The notes: a model not told the origin generated them from the sequence alone. A stretch of 64,000 nucleotides of DNA from an uncultured Pseudomonadales bacterium (GCA_943788895.1 CALSRZ010000005.1:248001-312000); one strand, 5' to 3'; counted from the first letter of the stretch, positions 20,948 to 32,796 are shown. Translations and numbers: made by a program.

Positions 20948-22396
20948 TTAGTTGCGCCAGAACGTAGGCGTAAACAGTACCAGTAGCGTGAAGATTTCCA
21001 GTCGTCCGAGCAGCATGCCCCAGCACAGAACCCATTTGGCAAAGCCATTAATTTCCGCGAAGTTAATGGCGACCTCACCCAGCCCGGGGCCGAGATTATT
21101 CAGCGATGCCGCCGTTGCAGACCAGGCGGTGACATAGTCGAGGCCCGAGGCCAACAGCAGTAAAACCATCAGATAGAAAATCGCCAGATAGGCGCCAAAA
21201 AATGCCCAGATAGCATCGGCAACGCGGCTGGGTATGCGACGATTGTGAATCTTGATCGGCAGCAGCGCATTGGGATGCACCAGTCGGTAGATCTCGCGAA
21301 TACATTGCTGGCCGAGAATAAGCATACGACCAATTTTAATACCGCCACCGGTCGACCCTGCACAGGCACCAAAGAACGATAAAAACAGCAGGAAGAACGG
21401 TAAGAAGGATGGCCAGCCACTGAAATTATCGGTGGTAAATCCACTGGTGGTCATAATTGAGATAAGGTGGAAACCACCCTGTCGAATACTCTCACTCCAA
21501 CCGTAAGTGCCGCTGTAATAGAGATACAGGCAGGTGATTAAAATACCGATCAGCAGCAGGTAGATATACATTCGCGCTTCGGGATCTGACCAGTAATGGG
21601 AGAGTTTGCGGTCGTGCCAGACATGAAAGTGCAGGGCAAAGTTAATTCCCGAGATCACCATAAAAAAGGCGCAGACTGCCATAATCGCTGAACTGTCGAA
21701 AAAGCCGATACTGGCATCATGGGTCGAGAAGCCGCCGATAGACACGGTCGAGAAGCTGTGACTGATAGCATCAAATGCTGACATCCCCGCCAGCCAATAG
21801 GCCAGTCCACAGGCAACCGTAAGCGCCAGATAGATTTTAAACAGCACATTGGCCGTCTCTCTAATTCGCGGCGTAAGCTTGGAATCCTTCATGGGTCCCG
21901 GGGTTTCGGTGCGATACAGCTGCATACCGCCGACCCCGAGCATAGGCAGAATCGCCACGGCGATAACCACAATACCAATACCGCCGAGCCACTGCAGTTG
22001 CTGGCGATAATAGAGAATTGATTTCGGCAGATCATCCAGCCCGGAGATCACTGTGGCACCGGTGGTGGTTAAACCAGAGACAGACTCAAACAGCGCATTG
22101 ATAAAGCTTAGGTTAGCGGTTTCAGAGAGCATTAGCGGCAATGCACCAAAGGTACTGAGTACCAACCAGAAAAATACCGTGATCAAAAAACCATCGCGGG
22201 TGCGCATTTCCGCCGTCACCCGTTTCGAGGGCAGCCAAAATACCAGACCGACAATCAGGGTAATGGCAAATGCCAGAGCAAACATTGACGAGGTATCGTC
22301 GCCGTAGATAGCGGCCACAACGATCGGTGGCAACATGGTCAGGCTGAAAATCATCAGCAGTATGCCAAGTACTCGAGCAACGATATTGAGATGCAT
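20948..22396 (-). CDS. trkH: Trk potassium uptake membrane subunit TrkH
   Basis: A 482-residue polytopic membrane protein with repeated helix-P-loop-helix units forming the K+ pathway. Filter-loop motifs are visible: SGLTTTGATVISG, FSTVSIGGFST, STGG-containing GACAGSTGGGIK, and NLGPGLG. I start it at ATG 22396 (MHLNIVARVLGILLMIFS), which aligns with the E. coli start; the frame extends to 22447 but would overlap trkA. It is 13 nt downstream of trkA, the last gene of the def-fmt-rsmB-trkA-trkH unit. Confidence 0.96.
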   Translation of the reverse strand: MHLNIVARVLGILLMIFSLTMLPPIVVAAIYGDDTSSMFALAFAITLIVGLVFWLPSKRVTAEMRTRDGFLITVFFWLVLSTFGALPLMLSETANLSFINALFESVSGLTTTGATVISGLDDLPKSILYYRQQLQWLGGIGIVVIAVAILPMLGVGGMQLYRTETPGPMKDSKLTPRIRETANVLFKIYLALTVACGLAYWLAGMSAFDAISHSFSTVSIGGFSTHDASIGFFDSSAIMAVCAFFMVISGINFALHFHVWHDRKLSHYWSDPEARMYIYLLLIGILITCLYLYYSGTYGWSESIRQGGFHLISIMTTSGFTTDNFSGWPSFLPFFLLFLSFFGACAGSTGGGIKIGRMLILGQQCIREIYRLVHPNALLPIKIHNRRIPSRVADAIWAFFGAYLAIFYLMVLLLLASGLDYVTAWSATAASLNNLGPGLGEVAINFAEINGFAKWVLCWGMLLGRLEIFTLLVLFTPTFWRN

Positions 22397-22409
22397 AAGT
22401 CGATAAGTC

Positions 22410-23792
22410 CTAGAAGAAGGTAAAGCCGACGGCAAAGAGTTTTTCAACCGCCTTGGTATTGGCTTTGTCTACAACAAAGACAATTACGTGATCGCCGCTT
22501 TCAATAACCGTGTCGTGGTGGGCGATAAGCACTTCACCATTGCGCACCAGCGCCGCCAGTGTCGATCCCGGCGGCGATTTAATATCACCGATTGCACGGC
22601 CCACTACCTTGGAGCTTTTCTCATCACCGTGGACAATAATTTCCAGCGCTTCAGCAGCCCCACGTCGCAGTGAGTGCACACTGACCATATCGCCCTGACG
22701 AACATGGGCAAGCAGCGAGCTGGTGGTCGCCTGCTGTGGTGAGATAGCAATATCAATGGCTCCGCCCTGCATTAGGTCGGCGTAGACCGGATTGCTGATC
22801 AGGGTCATGACCTTGCGTGCGCCAAGCTGTTTGGCCAGCAATGAGGCGAGAATATTAACCTCGTCATCATTGGTCAGAGCCAGGAATACATCGGCTTTAT
22901 CGATATTCTCATCGAGCAGCAACTCTTGATCCGTGGCGGAACCGTTAAGTACCACTGTTCTGTCGAGCTTCTCCGAGAGATGGCGAGCGCGATCTGTCGA
23001 AAACTCAATAATTTTAATGTTGTAGTCGTTCTCAAGGGCCTTGGCGAGACGGAAACCAATATTGCCGCCACCGGCGATAACCAGTCGATGGTAGGGCTTT
23101 TCAAGACGGCGCAGTTCGCTCATCACCTTACGAATATTATTCCGCGCGGCGACAAAGAACACCTCGTCACCATCTTCAATCACCGTGTCCCCAGTGGGGA
23201 AAACGGCGCCATCTTTGCCGAAGACGGCCGCTACACGGGCATCCACATTGGGCATATGGTCTTTTAATGTTCTCAGTTGCTGGCCAACCAATGGGCCATC
23301 TTTAACTGCGCGCAGACCGACCATTTGAATACTGCCATCGGCAAAATCCAGCACCTGCAGGGCACCTGGCTGCTCAACTAATTTTTGGATGTAGTCGGTA
23401 ACCACCTGTTCGGGGGTGATCATCACATCCACCGGCATATGCTTGTCGTTAAATAGCTTCGCCTGATATTTTGGATTGGTGTAATTGCGCGAGCGAATGC
23501 GGGCAATTTTGGTCGGCGTGTGAAACAGTGAGTAGGCGACCTGACAGGCGATAATATTGACCTCATCGCTACTGGTTACAGCGACCAGCATATCGGCATC
23601 TTCAATACCGGCATTTACCAGAATATTGGGATGCGAGCCAGTACCTGCAACGGTGCGAATATCCAGGCGATCCTGCAGCGCGCGCAGTGCCTGTTCATTA
23701 ATATCAACAACGGTAATATCGTTGTATTCTCGGGCCAGATTCTCTGCCAGAGTACCGCCAACCTGCCCTGCGCCAACAATTACTATTTTCAT
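22410..23792 (-). CDS. trkA: Trk system potassium uptake regulatory protein TrkA
   Basis: A 460-residue cytoplasmic gating subunit with two RCK modules. Each opens with a nucleotide-binding fold: MKIVIVGAGQVGGTLAENLA at the N-terminus, and RLVIAGGGNIGFRLAKALE near residue 232. Each half ends in a TrkA-C domain. It binds NAD(H)/ATP and controls TrkH. It lies 40 nt after rsmB and 13 nt before trkH. Confidence 0.98.
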   Translation of the reverse strand: MKIVIVGAGQVGGTLAENLAREYNDITVVDINEQALRALQDRLDIRTVAGTGSHPNILVNAGIEDADMLVAVTSSDEVNIIACQVAYSLFHTPTKIARIRSRNYTNPKYQAKLFNDKHMPVDVMITPEQVVTDYIQKLVEQPGALQVLDFADGSIQMVGLRAVKDGPLVGQQLRTLKDHMPNVDARVAAVFGKDGAVFPTGDTVIEDGDEVFFVAARNNIRKVMSELRRLEKPYHRLVIAGGGNIGFRLAKALENDYNIKIIEFSTDRARHLSEKLDRTVVLNGSATDQELLLDENIDKADVFLALTNDDEVNILASLLAKQLGARKVMTLISNPVYADLMQGGAIDIAISPQQATTSSLLAHVRQGDMVSVHSLRRGAAEALEIIVHGDEKSSKVVGRAIGDIKSPPGSTLAALVRNGEVLIAHHDTVIESGDHVIVFVVDKANTKAVEKLFAVGFTFF

Positions 23793-23832
23793 TATTATTC
23801 CGGGTTGTTATCAGCCTTATTTTGCAACTTTT

Positions 23833-25131
23833 CTACGCTTTTTTACCCAGTCGCGAGTAATAAAAGCCGTCGTTGCCATTGATTGTGGGAAACAGCTGCC
23901 GCCCATAATCTGTTTTAATTCCCCAGCTCCCATCAATCTCGTGCACAGAGGCCTCTGGGGTTTCCGCTAAAAATTTCTCTATCACCTGATCGTTCTCTTC
24001 CCCAAGAACCGAGCAGGTTGCATACAGCAAAATACCGCCATCGTTTAATGTTTGCCAAAGGCTGCGCAATAGCTGCAGCTGTATTTCGGCTAGCTTAACA
24101 ATATCTGTGGGTTTGCGCAGTAGTTTGATATCCGGGTGGCGACGGATAACACCGGTGGCGGAACAGGGGGCATCGAGCAGAATCCGATCAAAGCCCTGAT
24201 TATCCCACCAGCTTTCAAGCTCGCAGGCATCGGCAACCTTTAATTCCGCCTGAAGACCCAGTCGGGCGAGGTTTTCTTCAACCCGCTGAATACGACGGCT
24301 CTCAAGCTCGACAGCAACCACTCGGCTTAAATCTGACTGTGTTTCGAGAATATGGCAGGTCTTGCCGCCTGGCGCACAGCAGGCATCTAATACCGATTGC
24401 CCTGATTTCAGGTTTAATAGGGACGCGGCAAGTTGCGCAGCCTCATCCTGAACACTGGCAAAACCCTTATCGAAGTCCGGCAGTGCGGTCACATCCATAG
24501 GGGCGTCTAAAACTATGCCCTGCGCACTATGTTTTGTGGCTTGCGCGGGAATATCGGCAGCCTTTAACTGCTCGAGATAACCGTCTCTGGATATCTGCTG
24601 TTGATTAACCCGCAGCACCATCGGCGCGCGCTGGTTATTGGCGGCGATAATCTCCAGTGCTATTGCCGAGCCCCAGCCATTAAAGAGCAGGTCCAGCAGC
24701 CACTGGGGGTGAGCGCGGGTGTAAATGGGATTTTTGCTGAGTTTTTTATCCAGCGCTTCACGCTGGCGGAGGAAGTTGCGCAACACCGCATTAACTAGGC
24801 CTTTCGCCCAGGGGCGATTGAGTTTGGCCACCGCAGCAACGGTTTCATTAATCGCCGCATGATCGGCGATTCTGGTATGGATTAGCTGATAGAGGCCGCT
24901 GGCCAAAAGGCCCTGAATTTCAAACTCTTTCTCGCGCAGGGGTTTTTGCATCAGTTCTTTTAGCAGTAGCTCAATGGCGGGATACCAGCGCAGGGTGCCA
25001 AAACAGAGCTCTTTAAATAGACCTACATCTTTTTCGGCCACTTTGGGTGCGTATTCTGGCAACAGTGCCGAGAGTGATTTGCCGCGCAATACCTGGGCAA
25101 TAACTTCAGCGACAGCGACTCGAGTATTCAT
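23833..25131 (-). CDS. rsmB: 16S rRNA (cytosine967-C5)-methyltransferase RsmB (Sun/Fmu)
   Basis: A 432-residue m5C methyltransferase. The N-terminal NusB-like domain (RVAVAEVIAQVLRGKSL) is followed by the catalytic Rossmann domain: VLDACCAPGGKTCHIL binds SAM, LLDAPCSATGVIRRHPDIK holds one conserved cysteine, and LYATCSVLGEEN the other. The start codon overlaps the fmt stop by one base (TGATG), implying coupled translation. Confidence 0.97.
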   Translation of the reverse strand: MNTRVAVAEVIAQVLRGKSLSALLPEYAPKVAEKDVGLFKELCFGTLRWYPAIELLLKELMQKPLREKEFEIQGLLASGLYQLIHTRIADHAAINETVAAVAKLNRPWAKGLVNAVLRNFLRQREALDKKLSKNPIYTRAHPQWLLDLLFNGWGSAIALEIIAANNQRAPMVLRVNQQQISRDGYLEQLKAADIPAQATKHSAQGIVLDAPMDVTALPDFDKGFASVQDEAAQLAASLLNLKSGQSVLDACCAPGGKTCHILETQSDLSRVVAVELESRRIQRVEENLARLGLQAELKVADACELESWWDNQGFDRILLDAPCSATGVIRRHPDIKLLRKPTDIVKLAEIQLQLLRSLWQTLNDGGILLYATCSVLGEENDQVIEKFLAETPEASVHEIDGSWGIKTDYGRQLFPTINGNDGFYYSRLGKKA

Positions 25132-26069
25132 CAGTTGCCCAGCAGAGTTTGCGCGGTAAACAGCTCGGCGCGGGATTTGAGAATTTCCGAGACTGGCATA
25201 CGCGATTTACCCGGCAGCTGTATCACCGTTAGCAGCAGTGACTGTTCGCCGCAGCTAACCAGAATCCCGCTATTGTCGGCGCTGATGATTTGACCTGCAG
25301 CCTGTGTTGAGGCCGGCCCCAACGCTGCTTGCCAAACTTTAATACGCAGATCACCGAGCGTTGTATAGGCGGCGGGGAAAGGATTAAAGGCGCGGATCTG
25401 TCTATCCAGCACTGCAGCCGGTTTCGACCAGTCGATAAGGGCTTCGCTTTTATCAATTTTTGCCGCGTAGCAACTCTGGCTGTCGTCCTGAACAACCGCC
25501 AATGCTTTATTGTCCTGCAGTTTATCTAGCGTGCTGAGCAGCGCTGGAGCGCCTAGCTCTTCAAGCTTTTTATACATGGTTGCACTGCTGTCAGTGCTCT
25601 CAATGGGGCAGCGTGAAATACACAGCATGGCACCGGTATCCAGGCCCGCATCCATTTGCATAATAGTTACGCCGGTCTCCTCGTCGCCCGCTTCTATAGC
25701 GCGCTGAATCGGAGCAGCACCGCGCCAGCGTGGCAGGATAGAGCCGTGAACATTGATACAGCCAAGTTTCGGCGTATCCAGAACCGCCTGAGGCAGAATC
25801 AGCCCGTAGGCGACCACCACCATAATATCGGCCTGCAGATCCGCGAGGATTTGCTGCTGTTCCGGGTCTTTAAGGGATTGCGGCTGAAATACCGGCAGGC
25901 TGTTGGCTTCCGCTAACAGTTTAACCGCGCTTGCCTTGAGCTTTTTACCGCGCCCAGCCGGTCGATCTGGCTGGGTGTAGACCGCGATCACCGAATGTTG
26001 CGGGCTATCTATCAGGGCCTGCAGATGTGCCGCGGCAAAATCCGGGGTTCCCGCGAAAATAATCTTCAA
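25131..26069 (-). CDS. fmt: Methionyl-tRNA formyltransferase
   Basis: A 312-residue enzyme that formylates initiator Met-tRNA using 10-formyl-THF. The N-terminal [19 protein letters not shown] and the core [20 protein letters not shown] with its Asn/His catalytic residues are diagnostic; the second catalytic Asp lies in [12 protein letters not shown]. It is 12 nt downstream of def and overlaps rsmB by one base. Confidence 0.98.
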   Translation of the reverse strand: MKIIFAGTPDFAAAHLQALIDSPQHSVIAVYTQPDRPAGRGKKLKASAVKLLAEANSLPVFQPQSLKDPEQQQILADLQADIMVVVAYGLILPQAVLDTPKLGCINVHGSILPRWRGAAPIQRAIEAGDEETGVTIMQMDAGLDTGAMLCISRCPIESTDSSATMYKKLEELGAPALLSTLDKLQDNKALAVVQDDSQSCYAAKIDKSEALIDWSKPAAVLDRQIRAFNPFPAAYTTLGDLRIKVWQAALGPASTQAAGQIISADNSGILVSCGEQSLLLTVIQLPGKSRMPVSEILKSRAELFTAQTLLGN

Positions 26070-26081
26070 GCTGAAAGTTTC

Positions 26082-26588
26082 CTATGCATTCTGTTTGTGG
26101 ATCTTTTCGAGCTTTTTACGAATTCGCTGACGCTTAAAGGACGACAGATAATCGACAAATAACTTGCCTTCGAGATGGTCGATCTCATGCTGTATACAGA
26201 CGGCCAACAGGCCATGGGCCTCTTCTTCAAAGGCATTGCCCTCGCCATCAAGGGCGCGAATCATCACATGGGCCGGGCGATCAATGGTTTCGTAAAAACC
26301 GGGCACTGAAAGACAGCCCTCGTCATAGGGATTGGTGCTCTGATCGAGGACCTCAACCTCCGGGTTGATAAACACCCGTGGCGGGATGCCCTCTTCACCC
26401 AAATCCATCACAATAACGCGCTGGTGAACATCGACCTGCGAGGCGGCTAGGCCTATACCCTGGGCATGCTTCATGGTGTCGAACATATCTGCGACCAGAC
26501 GCTTGATCTTGTCGTCAACTGCGGTGACCGGCTTGGCTACGGTGCGCAGCCTGGGGTCGGGGAATTCGAGAATATTTAATATTGCCAT
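26082..26588 (-). CDS. def: Peptide deformylase
   Basis: A 168-residue metalloenzyme removing the N-formyl group from nascent proteins. All three motifs are intact: [13 protein letters not shown] (metal-binding Cys) and QHEIDHLEG (HExxH-type metal ligands and catalytic Glu). It is the first gene of the leftward def-fmt-rsmB-trkA-trkH unit and is divergent from the LysM gene. Confidence 0.98.
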   Translation of the reverse strand: MAILNILEFPDPRLRTVAKPVTAVDDKIKRLVADMFDTMKHAQGIGLAASQVDVHQRVIVMDLGEEGIPPRVFINPEVEVLDQSTNPYDEGCLSVPGFYETIDRPAHVMIRALDGEGNAFEEEAHGLLAVCIQHEIDHLEGKLFVDYLSSFKRQRIRKKLEKIHKQNA

Positions 26589-26774
26589 AGCGAATGTGAT
26601 AGATTTTTAAAAAAAAGTTAAAAGCACTGCTACCATTAAGTTAGCTCGGCGGCATTATGCATACTGACCCTTATACACACACCGTACTAGCTAGCTATTC
26701 AAGCTAATAAGTTGTGAAGCTCAAGGGTATTAGAAATTATACACTAACCCCGCCATGAGAAAGGACTCACCCAT

Positions 26775-27803
26775 ATGAAAAAAATCCCATTCGCGACCAC
26801 TCTGATAATGGCCATGCTGTTGAGTATATCCAGCGTTATGGCTGAGGCTGTTTCGCTCAATAAAGATGTGCCTGATGAATATGTTGTTAAACGCGGCGAC
26901 ACCCTCTGGGATATCTCCGGTGTTTTTCTCCAAGACCCCTGGATGTGGCCGGAAATCTGGCACGCCAATCAGCAGATTAAAAACCCCCACCTTATATACC
27001 CCGGCGATACTATTACTCTGATCTATATCGACGGCGTTCCCCAGCTGGTGGTCAAACGCAGTCGTGACCTGAAGCTGTCCCCGGAAATTAGATCCATGGA
27101 TCACGCCGAGGCGATCAGTGCGCTGCCACTGGAGGTTATTGACAACTTTCTATCGAAAAATCGTGTCACTGATGATGCCACACTGCGCAGCGCCCCCTAT
27201 GTTCTCGGTGGCACTGAACGGCGCATTCTGGTGGGCATGAAGGATGACTTCTATGCGCGCGGCGATTTCACCGCCAATCGATTGAGCTATGGTATCTATC
27301 GTCGCGGCGATCCCTATCTGGATCCTGAAACCGGCGAGTTGCTGGGTATTCGCGCTATAGATGTCGGCGCGGCGAAAATTAAAGCACTTAAAGATGATAT
27401 TGCGACCATGGGTGTTAGTCGTGCAGCGGGTGAGATTCGTATTAAAGACCGCCTGCTGGTCAGCGAAGAGCGCACTCTGGCATCGACCTTTTATCCCCGG
27501 GCTCCGACGACAGAAATTAAGGCTTCGGTACTCAATGTTGAAGATGGCGTGCGCAATGCCGGTGCTCTCGATGTTGTGGCGATCAACCGCGGTCAGCGCG
27601 ACGGTTTGCAGGCGGGTGACACTCTGGCTATTTCCAAGCGCGGTGATATCACCAAAGATCGTGTTGCCAATCAGCGGGTGCAACTGCCGGACGAGCGCAT
27701 TGGACTATTAATGGTGTTTTACACCTATGAAAAAATGAGCTTTGGTCTGGTTATGGAAGCCGACCGACAGGTTGATATAGGCGATCTGCTAAGCAATCCA
27801 TAA
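26775..27803 (+). CDS. Secreted LysM-domain protein
   Basis: A 342-residue exported protein. An N-terminal signal peptide (MKKIPFATTLIMAMLLSISSVMA) is followed by one LysM peptidoglycan-binding motif near residues 34-80 (YVVKRGDTLWDISGVFL, WPEIWHANQQIKNPHLIYPGD). The long C-terminal region has no clear motif. The same gene lies divergent from def and upstream of dprA in Pseudomonas. AAAGGA precedes the ATG. A role at the cell wall is inferred from the LysM domain. Confidence 0.9.
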   Translation: MKKIPFATTLIMAMLLSISSVMAEAVSLNKDVPDEYVVKRGDTLWDISGVFLQDPWMWPEIWHANQQIKNPHLIYPGDTITLIYIDGVPQLVVKRSRDLKLSPEIRSMDHAEAISALPLEVIDNFLSKNRVTDDATLRSAPYVLGGTERRILVGMKDDFYARGDFTANRLSYGIYRRGDPYLDPETGELLGIRAIDVGAAKIKALKDDIATMGVSRAAGEIRIKDRLLVSEERTLASTFYPRAPTTEIKASVLNVEDGVRNAGALDVVAINRGQRDGLQAGDTLAISKRGDITKDRVANQRVQLPDERIGLLMVFYTYEKMSFGLVMEADRQVDIGDLLSNP

Positions 27804-27838
27804 CGCCAGCACCCATCTATCAGGACAGGGAGTGTCCC

Positions 27839-28963
27839 GTGGACAAGGAATCACATTACGCGCTGGTTTCCCAGCATCTGCAGAATTTCACGGCAAAATA
27901 TCAACGCCAGCTGCTCGAGTATTCGAATAGCTACCGAACTATCTTTGAGCGCCCGCCCAGCGATTACCCCGAGCAGCTGCGGCCACTGCTGGAAAACCTG
28001 CAGGAGCAATATCAGCGTCAGACCTGGCGTGATTGCTTGGAGGCTATAGAGGAGCGCATCGACAAGTGTTCCGCCGCTATTATCCCAATCACCAGTGATC
28101 AATACCCCGCTCTGCTTAAGCAGACGGTCGGCGCGCCACCGTTGCTCTATGTACGTGGCAACATTGAAAACCTTCATCTGCCGCAGATAGCCATAGTCGG
28201 CAGTCGCCGTATGACCAGAGGTGGCGAAACCAATGCCTTTGAGTGGAGTAAATTTCTCTCTAATGGCGGATTTGTTATTACCAGCGGTTTGGCTCAGGGC
28301 GTCGATGGTATTGCCCATTCGGGCGCACTTGCCGCCATGGGTAAAACTATCGGAGTGATGGGGACTGGCATAGATACCATCTATCCGCGGGCACATCGTC
28401 GCCTGGCGGACAATATTATTGATCAGGGCGGCACTCTGGTTACTGAGTTTGATCCGGGCGCGCCGCCCCTGCCAACCCACTTCCCAAAAAGGAATAGAAT
28501 TATCAGCGGCCTGAGCCTCGGCGTTCTGGTGGTTGAAGCGGCGCTGAGAAGCGGCTCACTAATCACCGCGCGCTGTGCTCTGGAACAGAACCGCGAAGTG
28601 TTTGCCATTCCCGGTTCTATCCACAATCCTCAGAGCCGCGGCTGTCACCAGATTATTAAACAGGGCGCGCAGCTTGTTGAGCGAGCCGAGGATATTATCC
28701 AAGAACTTCAGGGGCCACTTGCGGGGCTGGCTGTTTTACCAGAGCAGCCGATGGCGACGGAGCAGACAGCCTCAGATGGCGATAAAGATCTGCTGGCAGA
28801 TGAATTAAAGCTTTTATCAGTGCTTGGTTTTGAGCCTGTGGATATGGACAGCCTAACGATTGATGGGCTTTTTTCAGTGGCTGAACTATCGCGTCTGCTG
28901 GTCTCTCTGGAGCTAAAAGGGCTGGTTGAAAATAACAGCGGATTCTATCAGCGCCTGAGTTAA
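27839..28963 (+). CDS. dprA: DNA-processing protein DprA (Smf)
   Basis: A 374-residue protein that loads RecA onto incoming single-stranded DNA during transformation. The Rossmann-like core carries IVGSRRMTRGGE, ITSGLAQGVDGIAHSGAL, GVMGTGIDTIYPRAH, FPKRNRIISGLS and EAALRSGSLITARCALEQ, all DprA signatures. A C-terminal winged-helix-like region follows (LSVLGFEPVDMDSL). It starts at GTG 27839 with GGGAG upstream. Presence of dprA does not by itself show natural competence. Confidence 0.95.
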   Translation: MDKESHYALVSQHLQNFTAKYQRQLLEYSNSYRTIFERPPSDYPEQLRPLLENLQEQYQRQTWRDCLEAIEERIDKCSAAIIPITSDQYPALLKQTVGAPPLLYVRGNIENLHLPQIAIVGSRRMTRGGETNAFEWSKFLSNGGFVITSGLAQGVDGIAHSGALAAMGKTIGVMGTGIDTIYPRAHRRLADNIIDQGGTLVTEFDPGAPPLPTHFPKRNRIISGLSLGVLVVEAALRSGSLITARCALEQNREVFAIPGSIHNPQSRGCHQIIKQGAQLVERAEDIIQELQGPLAGLAVLPEQPMATEQTASDGDKDLLADELKLLSVLGFEPVDMDSLTIDGLFSVAELSRLLVSLELKGLVENNSGFYQRLS

Positions 28964-29121
28964 GTAAAATTCCAAAACCTGGTTCAAAAATGATTTAATA
29001 TAGCGCGGCTGGCATGTACTGCTGGCGGCAGAATATCTGTCAAAATCTATTGTTTTTCTATGGTTGCGCCGAGCTAAAAGTTCCGGTAGCCTGCGCACCT
29101 TTCCTACATGGTGACCAAAAA

Positions 29122-29628
29122 ATGACCAAACCTTTTGTTGCAATTCTAATGGGTTCCGATTCCGATTTACCGGTAATGGAAGCCAGCTTTAAAATTCTTA
29201 AAAAATTCGATATCCCCTTTGAAGTAAAGGTGACATCTGCACACCGTACTCCAGCGGCAACTCACAGCTATGTCACTGATGCGGATGCCCGCGGCTGTGC
29301 AGCATTTATCTGTGCTGCTGGCATGGCGGCTCACCTGGCCGGTGCTGTTTCTGCGACGACTCTGCGCCCGGTTATCGGCGTGCCAATCAATGGTTCTCTG
29401 GACGGTCTTGACGCACTGCTGTCAACAGTACAGATGCCTGGCGGAATTCCAGTTGCAACTGTTGCTATCGGTAGTGCCGGCGCTAAAAATGCCGCCTATC
29501 TCGCCGCACAGATTATCGGTGTTTCCGATTCGTCTATGCACGAAAAGCTTCTCAAAGAGCGCGCTGACAATGCCGCAGCAATTATTGCTAAAGATGCTGC
29601 ATTGCAGGAATCGCTTCAAAACGGATAA
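29122..29628 (+). CDS. purE: N5-carboxyaminoimidazole ribonucleotide mutase PurE
   Basis: A 168-residue class I PurE of purine biosynthesis. The motifs [27 protein letters not shown] (catalytic His), [13 protein letters not shown] and [12 protein letters not shown] are intact. The frame opens at 29014, but the conserved protein begins at ATG 29122, which has GGTGA upstream. purK, its usual partner, is not adjacent. The gene sits between dprA and tsaC, which are neighbours in Pseudomonas, so it appears to be an insertion into that cluster. Confidence 0.97.
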   Translation: MTKPFVAILMGSDSDLPVMEASFKILKKFDIPFEVKVTSAHRTPAATHSYVTDADARGCAAFICAAGMAAHLAGAVSATTLRPVIGVPINGSLDGLDALLSTVQMPGGIPVATVAIGSAGAKNAAYLAAQIIGVSDSSMHEKLLKERADNAAAIIAKDAALQESLQNG

Positions 29629-29635
29629 TTACTCC

Positions 29636-31112
<1,477 letters not shown>

Positions 31113-31127
31113 ATTCTGGAAAAGAAC

Positions 31128-31946
31128 ATGACTGATAAATACGCTGTTTTTGGCAATCCGGTTGTTCATAGTAGATCACCGCAGATTCACAGTGCTTTTG
31201 CCGCGGCTACTGAGCAGGATCTCAGTTATGAAAAACAGCTTGTTGCTATCGACGGCTTTGAGGCTGCAGCGGATGAATTCTTCACCTCTGGTGGCAGGGG
31301 TTTAAATATTACCGTTCCCTTTAAGCAGGAAGCCTATTCCTATGCTGCACGCCTAACCGAGCGCGCGCGCCGCGCCGGTGCGGTCAATACATTGACCATG
31401 CAGGATGATGGCACGGTGATTGGCGATACGACTGATGGCGTCGGTATGGTTAGGGATATAGTTAAAAATCTCGATTGGCAGATTCGCGCCAAGCGCGTTC
31501 TGGTGCTCGGCGCCGGCGGCGCGGTGCGCGGTATTTTAGAGCCGTTGATGGCCGAGCAGCCACAGCATGTGGTGATTGCCAACCGCACAGTGGAAAAAGC
31601 ATTGCAGCTATCCAAGGGTTTTGCTGAGCTGGGTTATATTCTCGGCTGCGGTTTCGATATGTTGCCCGGCCAGGAGTTTGACCTAGTTATCAATGGCACC
31701 AGCACCAGCTTAAGTGGCGGTATGCCTGCCCTGCCGGACGATTTGTTCCCGGCGGGATCGGCCTGTTACGACATGATGTACGCGGCACAGCCGACACCGT
31801 TTCTGAAGTGGGCTCAGCGCAGAGGGGCAGTGACTGCAGATGGTTTGGGTATGCTGGTTGAGCAGGCTGCTGAGTCGTTCAATATTTGGCGACAGGTCAA
31901 GCCTGAAACTGCCGCGGTTATCCAGAGTCAGCGCGCTTCTCTCTAG
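31128..31946 (+). CDS. aroE: Shikimate dehydrogenase
   Basis: A 272-residue NADPH enzyme of the shikimate pathway. The substrate site is NPVVHSRSPQIHSAF and NITVPFKQEAY (catalytic Lys). The nucleotide-binding loop is VLGAGGAVRG and the NADP-specific NRT lies in VIANRTVEKAL. It ends the dprA-purE-tsaC-hemF-aroE run and converges with the carbonic anhydrase gene 18 nt later. Confidence 0.98.
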   Translation: MTDKYAVFGNPVVHSRSPQIHSAFAAATEQDLSYEKQLVAIDGFEAAADEFFTSGGRGLNITVPFKQEAYSYAARLTERARRAGAVNTLTMQDDGTVIGDTTDGVGMVRDIVKNLDWQIRAKRVLVLGAGGAVRGILEPLMAEQPQHVVIANRTVEKALQLSKGFAELGYILGCGFDMLPGQEFDLVINGTSTSLSGGMPALPDDLFPAGSACYDMMYAAQPTPFLKWAQRRGAVTADGLGMLVEQAAESFNIWRQVKPETAAVIQSQRASL

Positions 31947-31964
31947 TTACTTTCTATATATTTT

Positions 31965-32507
31965 CTAGCTATTTTCCGCGAGATACTCATCTTTTAACTT
32001 TACATAGTTGGCTGCGGAATAGCTGAAAAAGGCTTTTTCCTTTTCCGAGAGTGGGCGCATCTGCTTGCAGGGATTGCCGATATAGACATAGCCGCTGGCG
32101 AGGGTTTTTCCCGGTGGCACCATGCAGCCGGCACCGACAATCACTTCATCTTCAATCACTGCACCATCATTAATAATTGCGCCATTGCCAATTAATATCC
32201 TGTTGCCAACAGTGCAGCCATGCAGCACTGCGCGGTGGCCAATCACTACATCATCACCTATGTTCAGCGGCCAGCCATTGGGGTTGAAGTCGCTGGCATG
32301 GGTAATATGCAGTACGGCATTGTCTTGCACATTGGAGCGGTCGCCGATTCTTATGGTGTGCATATCGCCGCGAATAACGGCGCCGGGCCATACGGATGCA
32401 TCGTCACCCAGGTGGACATCGCCGATTACGGTTGCGGCGGGGTCGACGTAGACGCGCTGACCGAGTTTTGGGGAAATACCTCTGTGGCTGCGAATTGAGT
32501 GATCCAT
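31965..32507 (-). CDS. Gamma-carbonic-anhydrase-like hexapeptide-repeat protein (YrdA/PaaY family)
   Basis: A 180-residue left-handed beta-helix protein made of hexapeptide repeats from about residue 20 to 150. The three metal-binding histidines of gamma carbonic anhydrases are present (VLHITHAS, IGHRAVLHGC). Activity of E. coli YrdA-type members is uncertain, so the enzymatic role is not proven. Start at ATG 32507; a GTG at 32513 is an alternative. It diverges from the YheV-like gene across a 49-bp gap that contains TATAAT at 32524-32529. Confidence 0.88.
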   Translation of the reverse strand: MDHSIRSHRGISPKLGQRVYVDPAATVIGDVHLGDDASVWPGAVIRGDMHTIRIGDRSNVQDNAVLHITHASDFNPNGWPLNIGDDVVIGHRAVLHGCTVGNRILIGNGAIINDGAVIEDEVIVGAGCMVPPGKTLASGYVYIGNPCKQMRPLSEKEKAFFSYSAANYVKLKDEYLAENS

Positions 32508-32556
32508 ATGCACTTATGTCCGATATAATAAAGACTCCTATTGTGGTGATATTTAC

Positions 32557-32796
32557 ATGGCTTTTTCAACCCAAAAACGATTTATCGCAGGTGTTACCTG
32601 CCCTAAGTGCGCAAAGATGGACAAGCTTCAGGCTTATTCTCTGGATGGTGTTGACTACCGCGAGTGCGTTAGCTGCGGGTTTCGCGATGAGATGCGGGTT
32701 TTTTCTGAGCCCCGTGAGCTTGAGACTCGGGTTAATAGTGCGGCTGATTTGCCGGAGAATAAGGTTTCTACGGTTCGGTTGGTTGATCCTGATTAG
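32557..32796 (+). CDS. yheV: YheV-family putative zinc-ribbon protein
   Basis: A 79-residue protein with two CxxC knuckles (TCPKCAK near residue 14, CVSCGF near residue 37), a zinc-ribbon arrangement typical of the YheV family. Function of the family is unknown. A TATAAT box lies 28 nt upstream of the ATG. Confidence 0.8.
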   Translation: MAFSTQKRFIAGVTCPKCAKMDKLQAYSLDGVDYRECVSCGFRDEMRVFSEPRELETRVNSAADLPENKVSTVRLVDPD

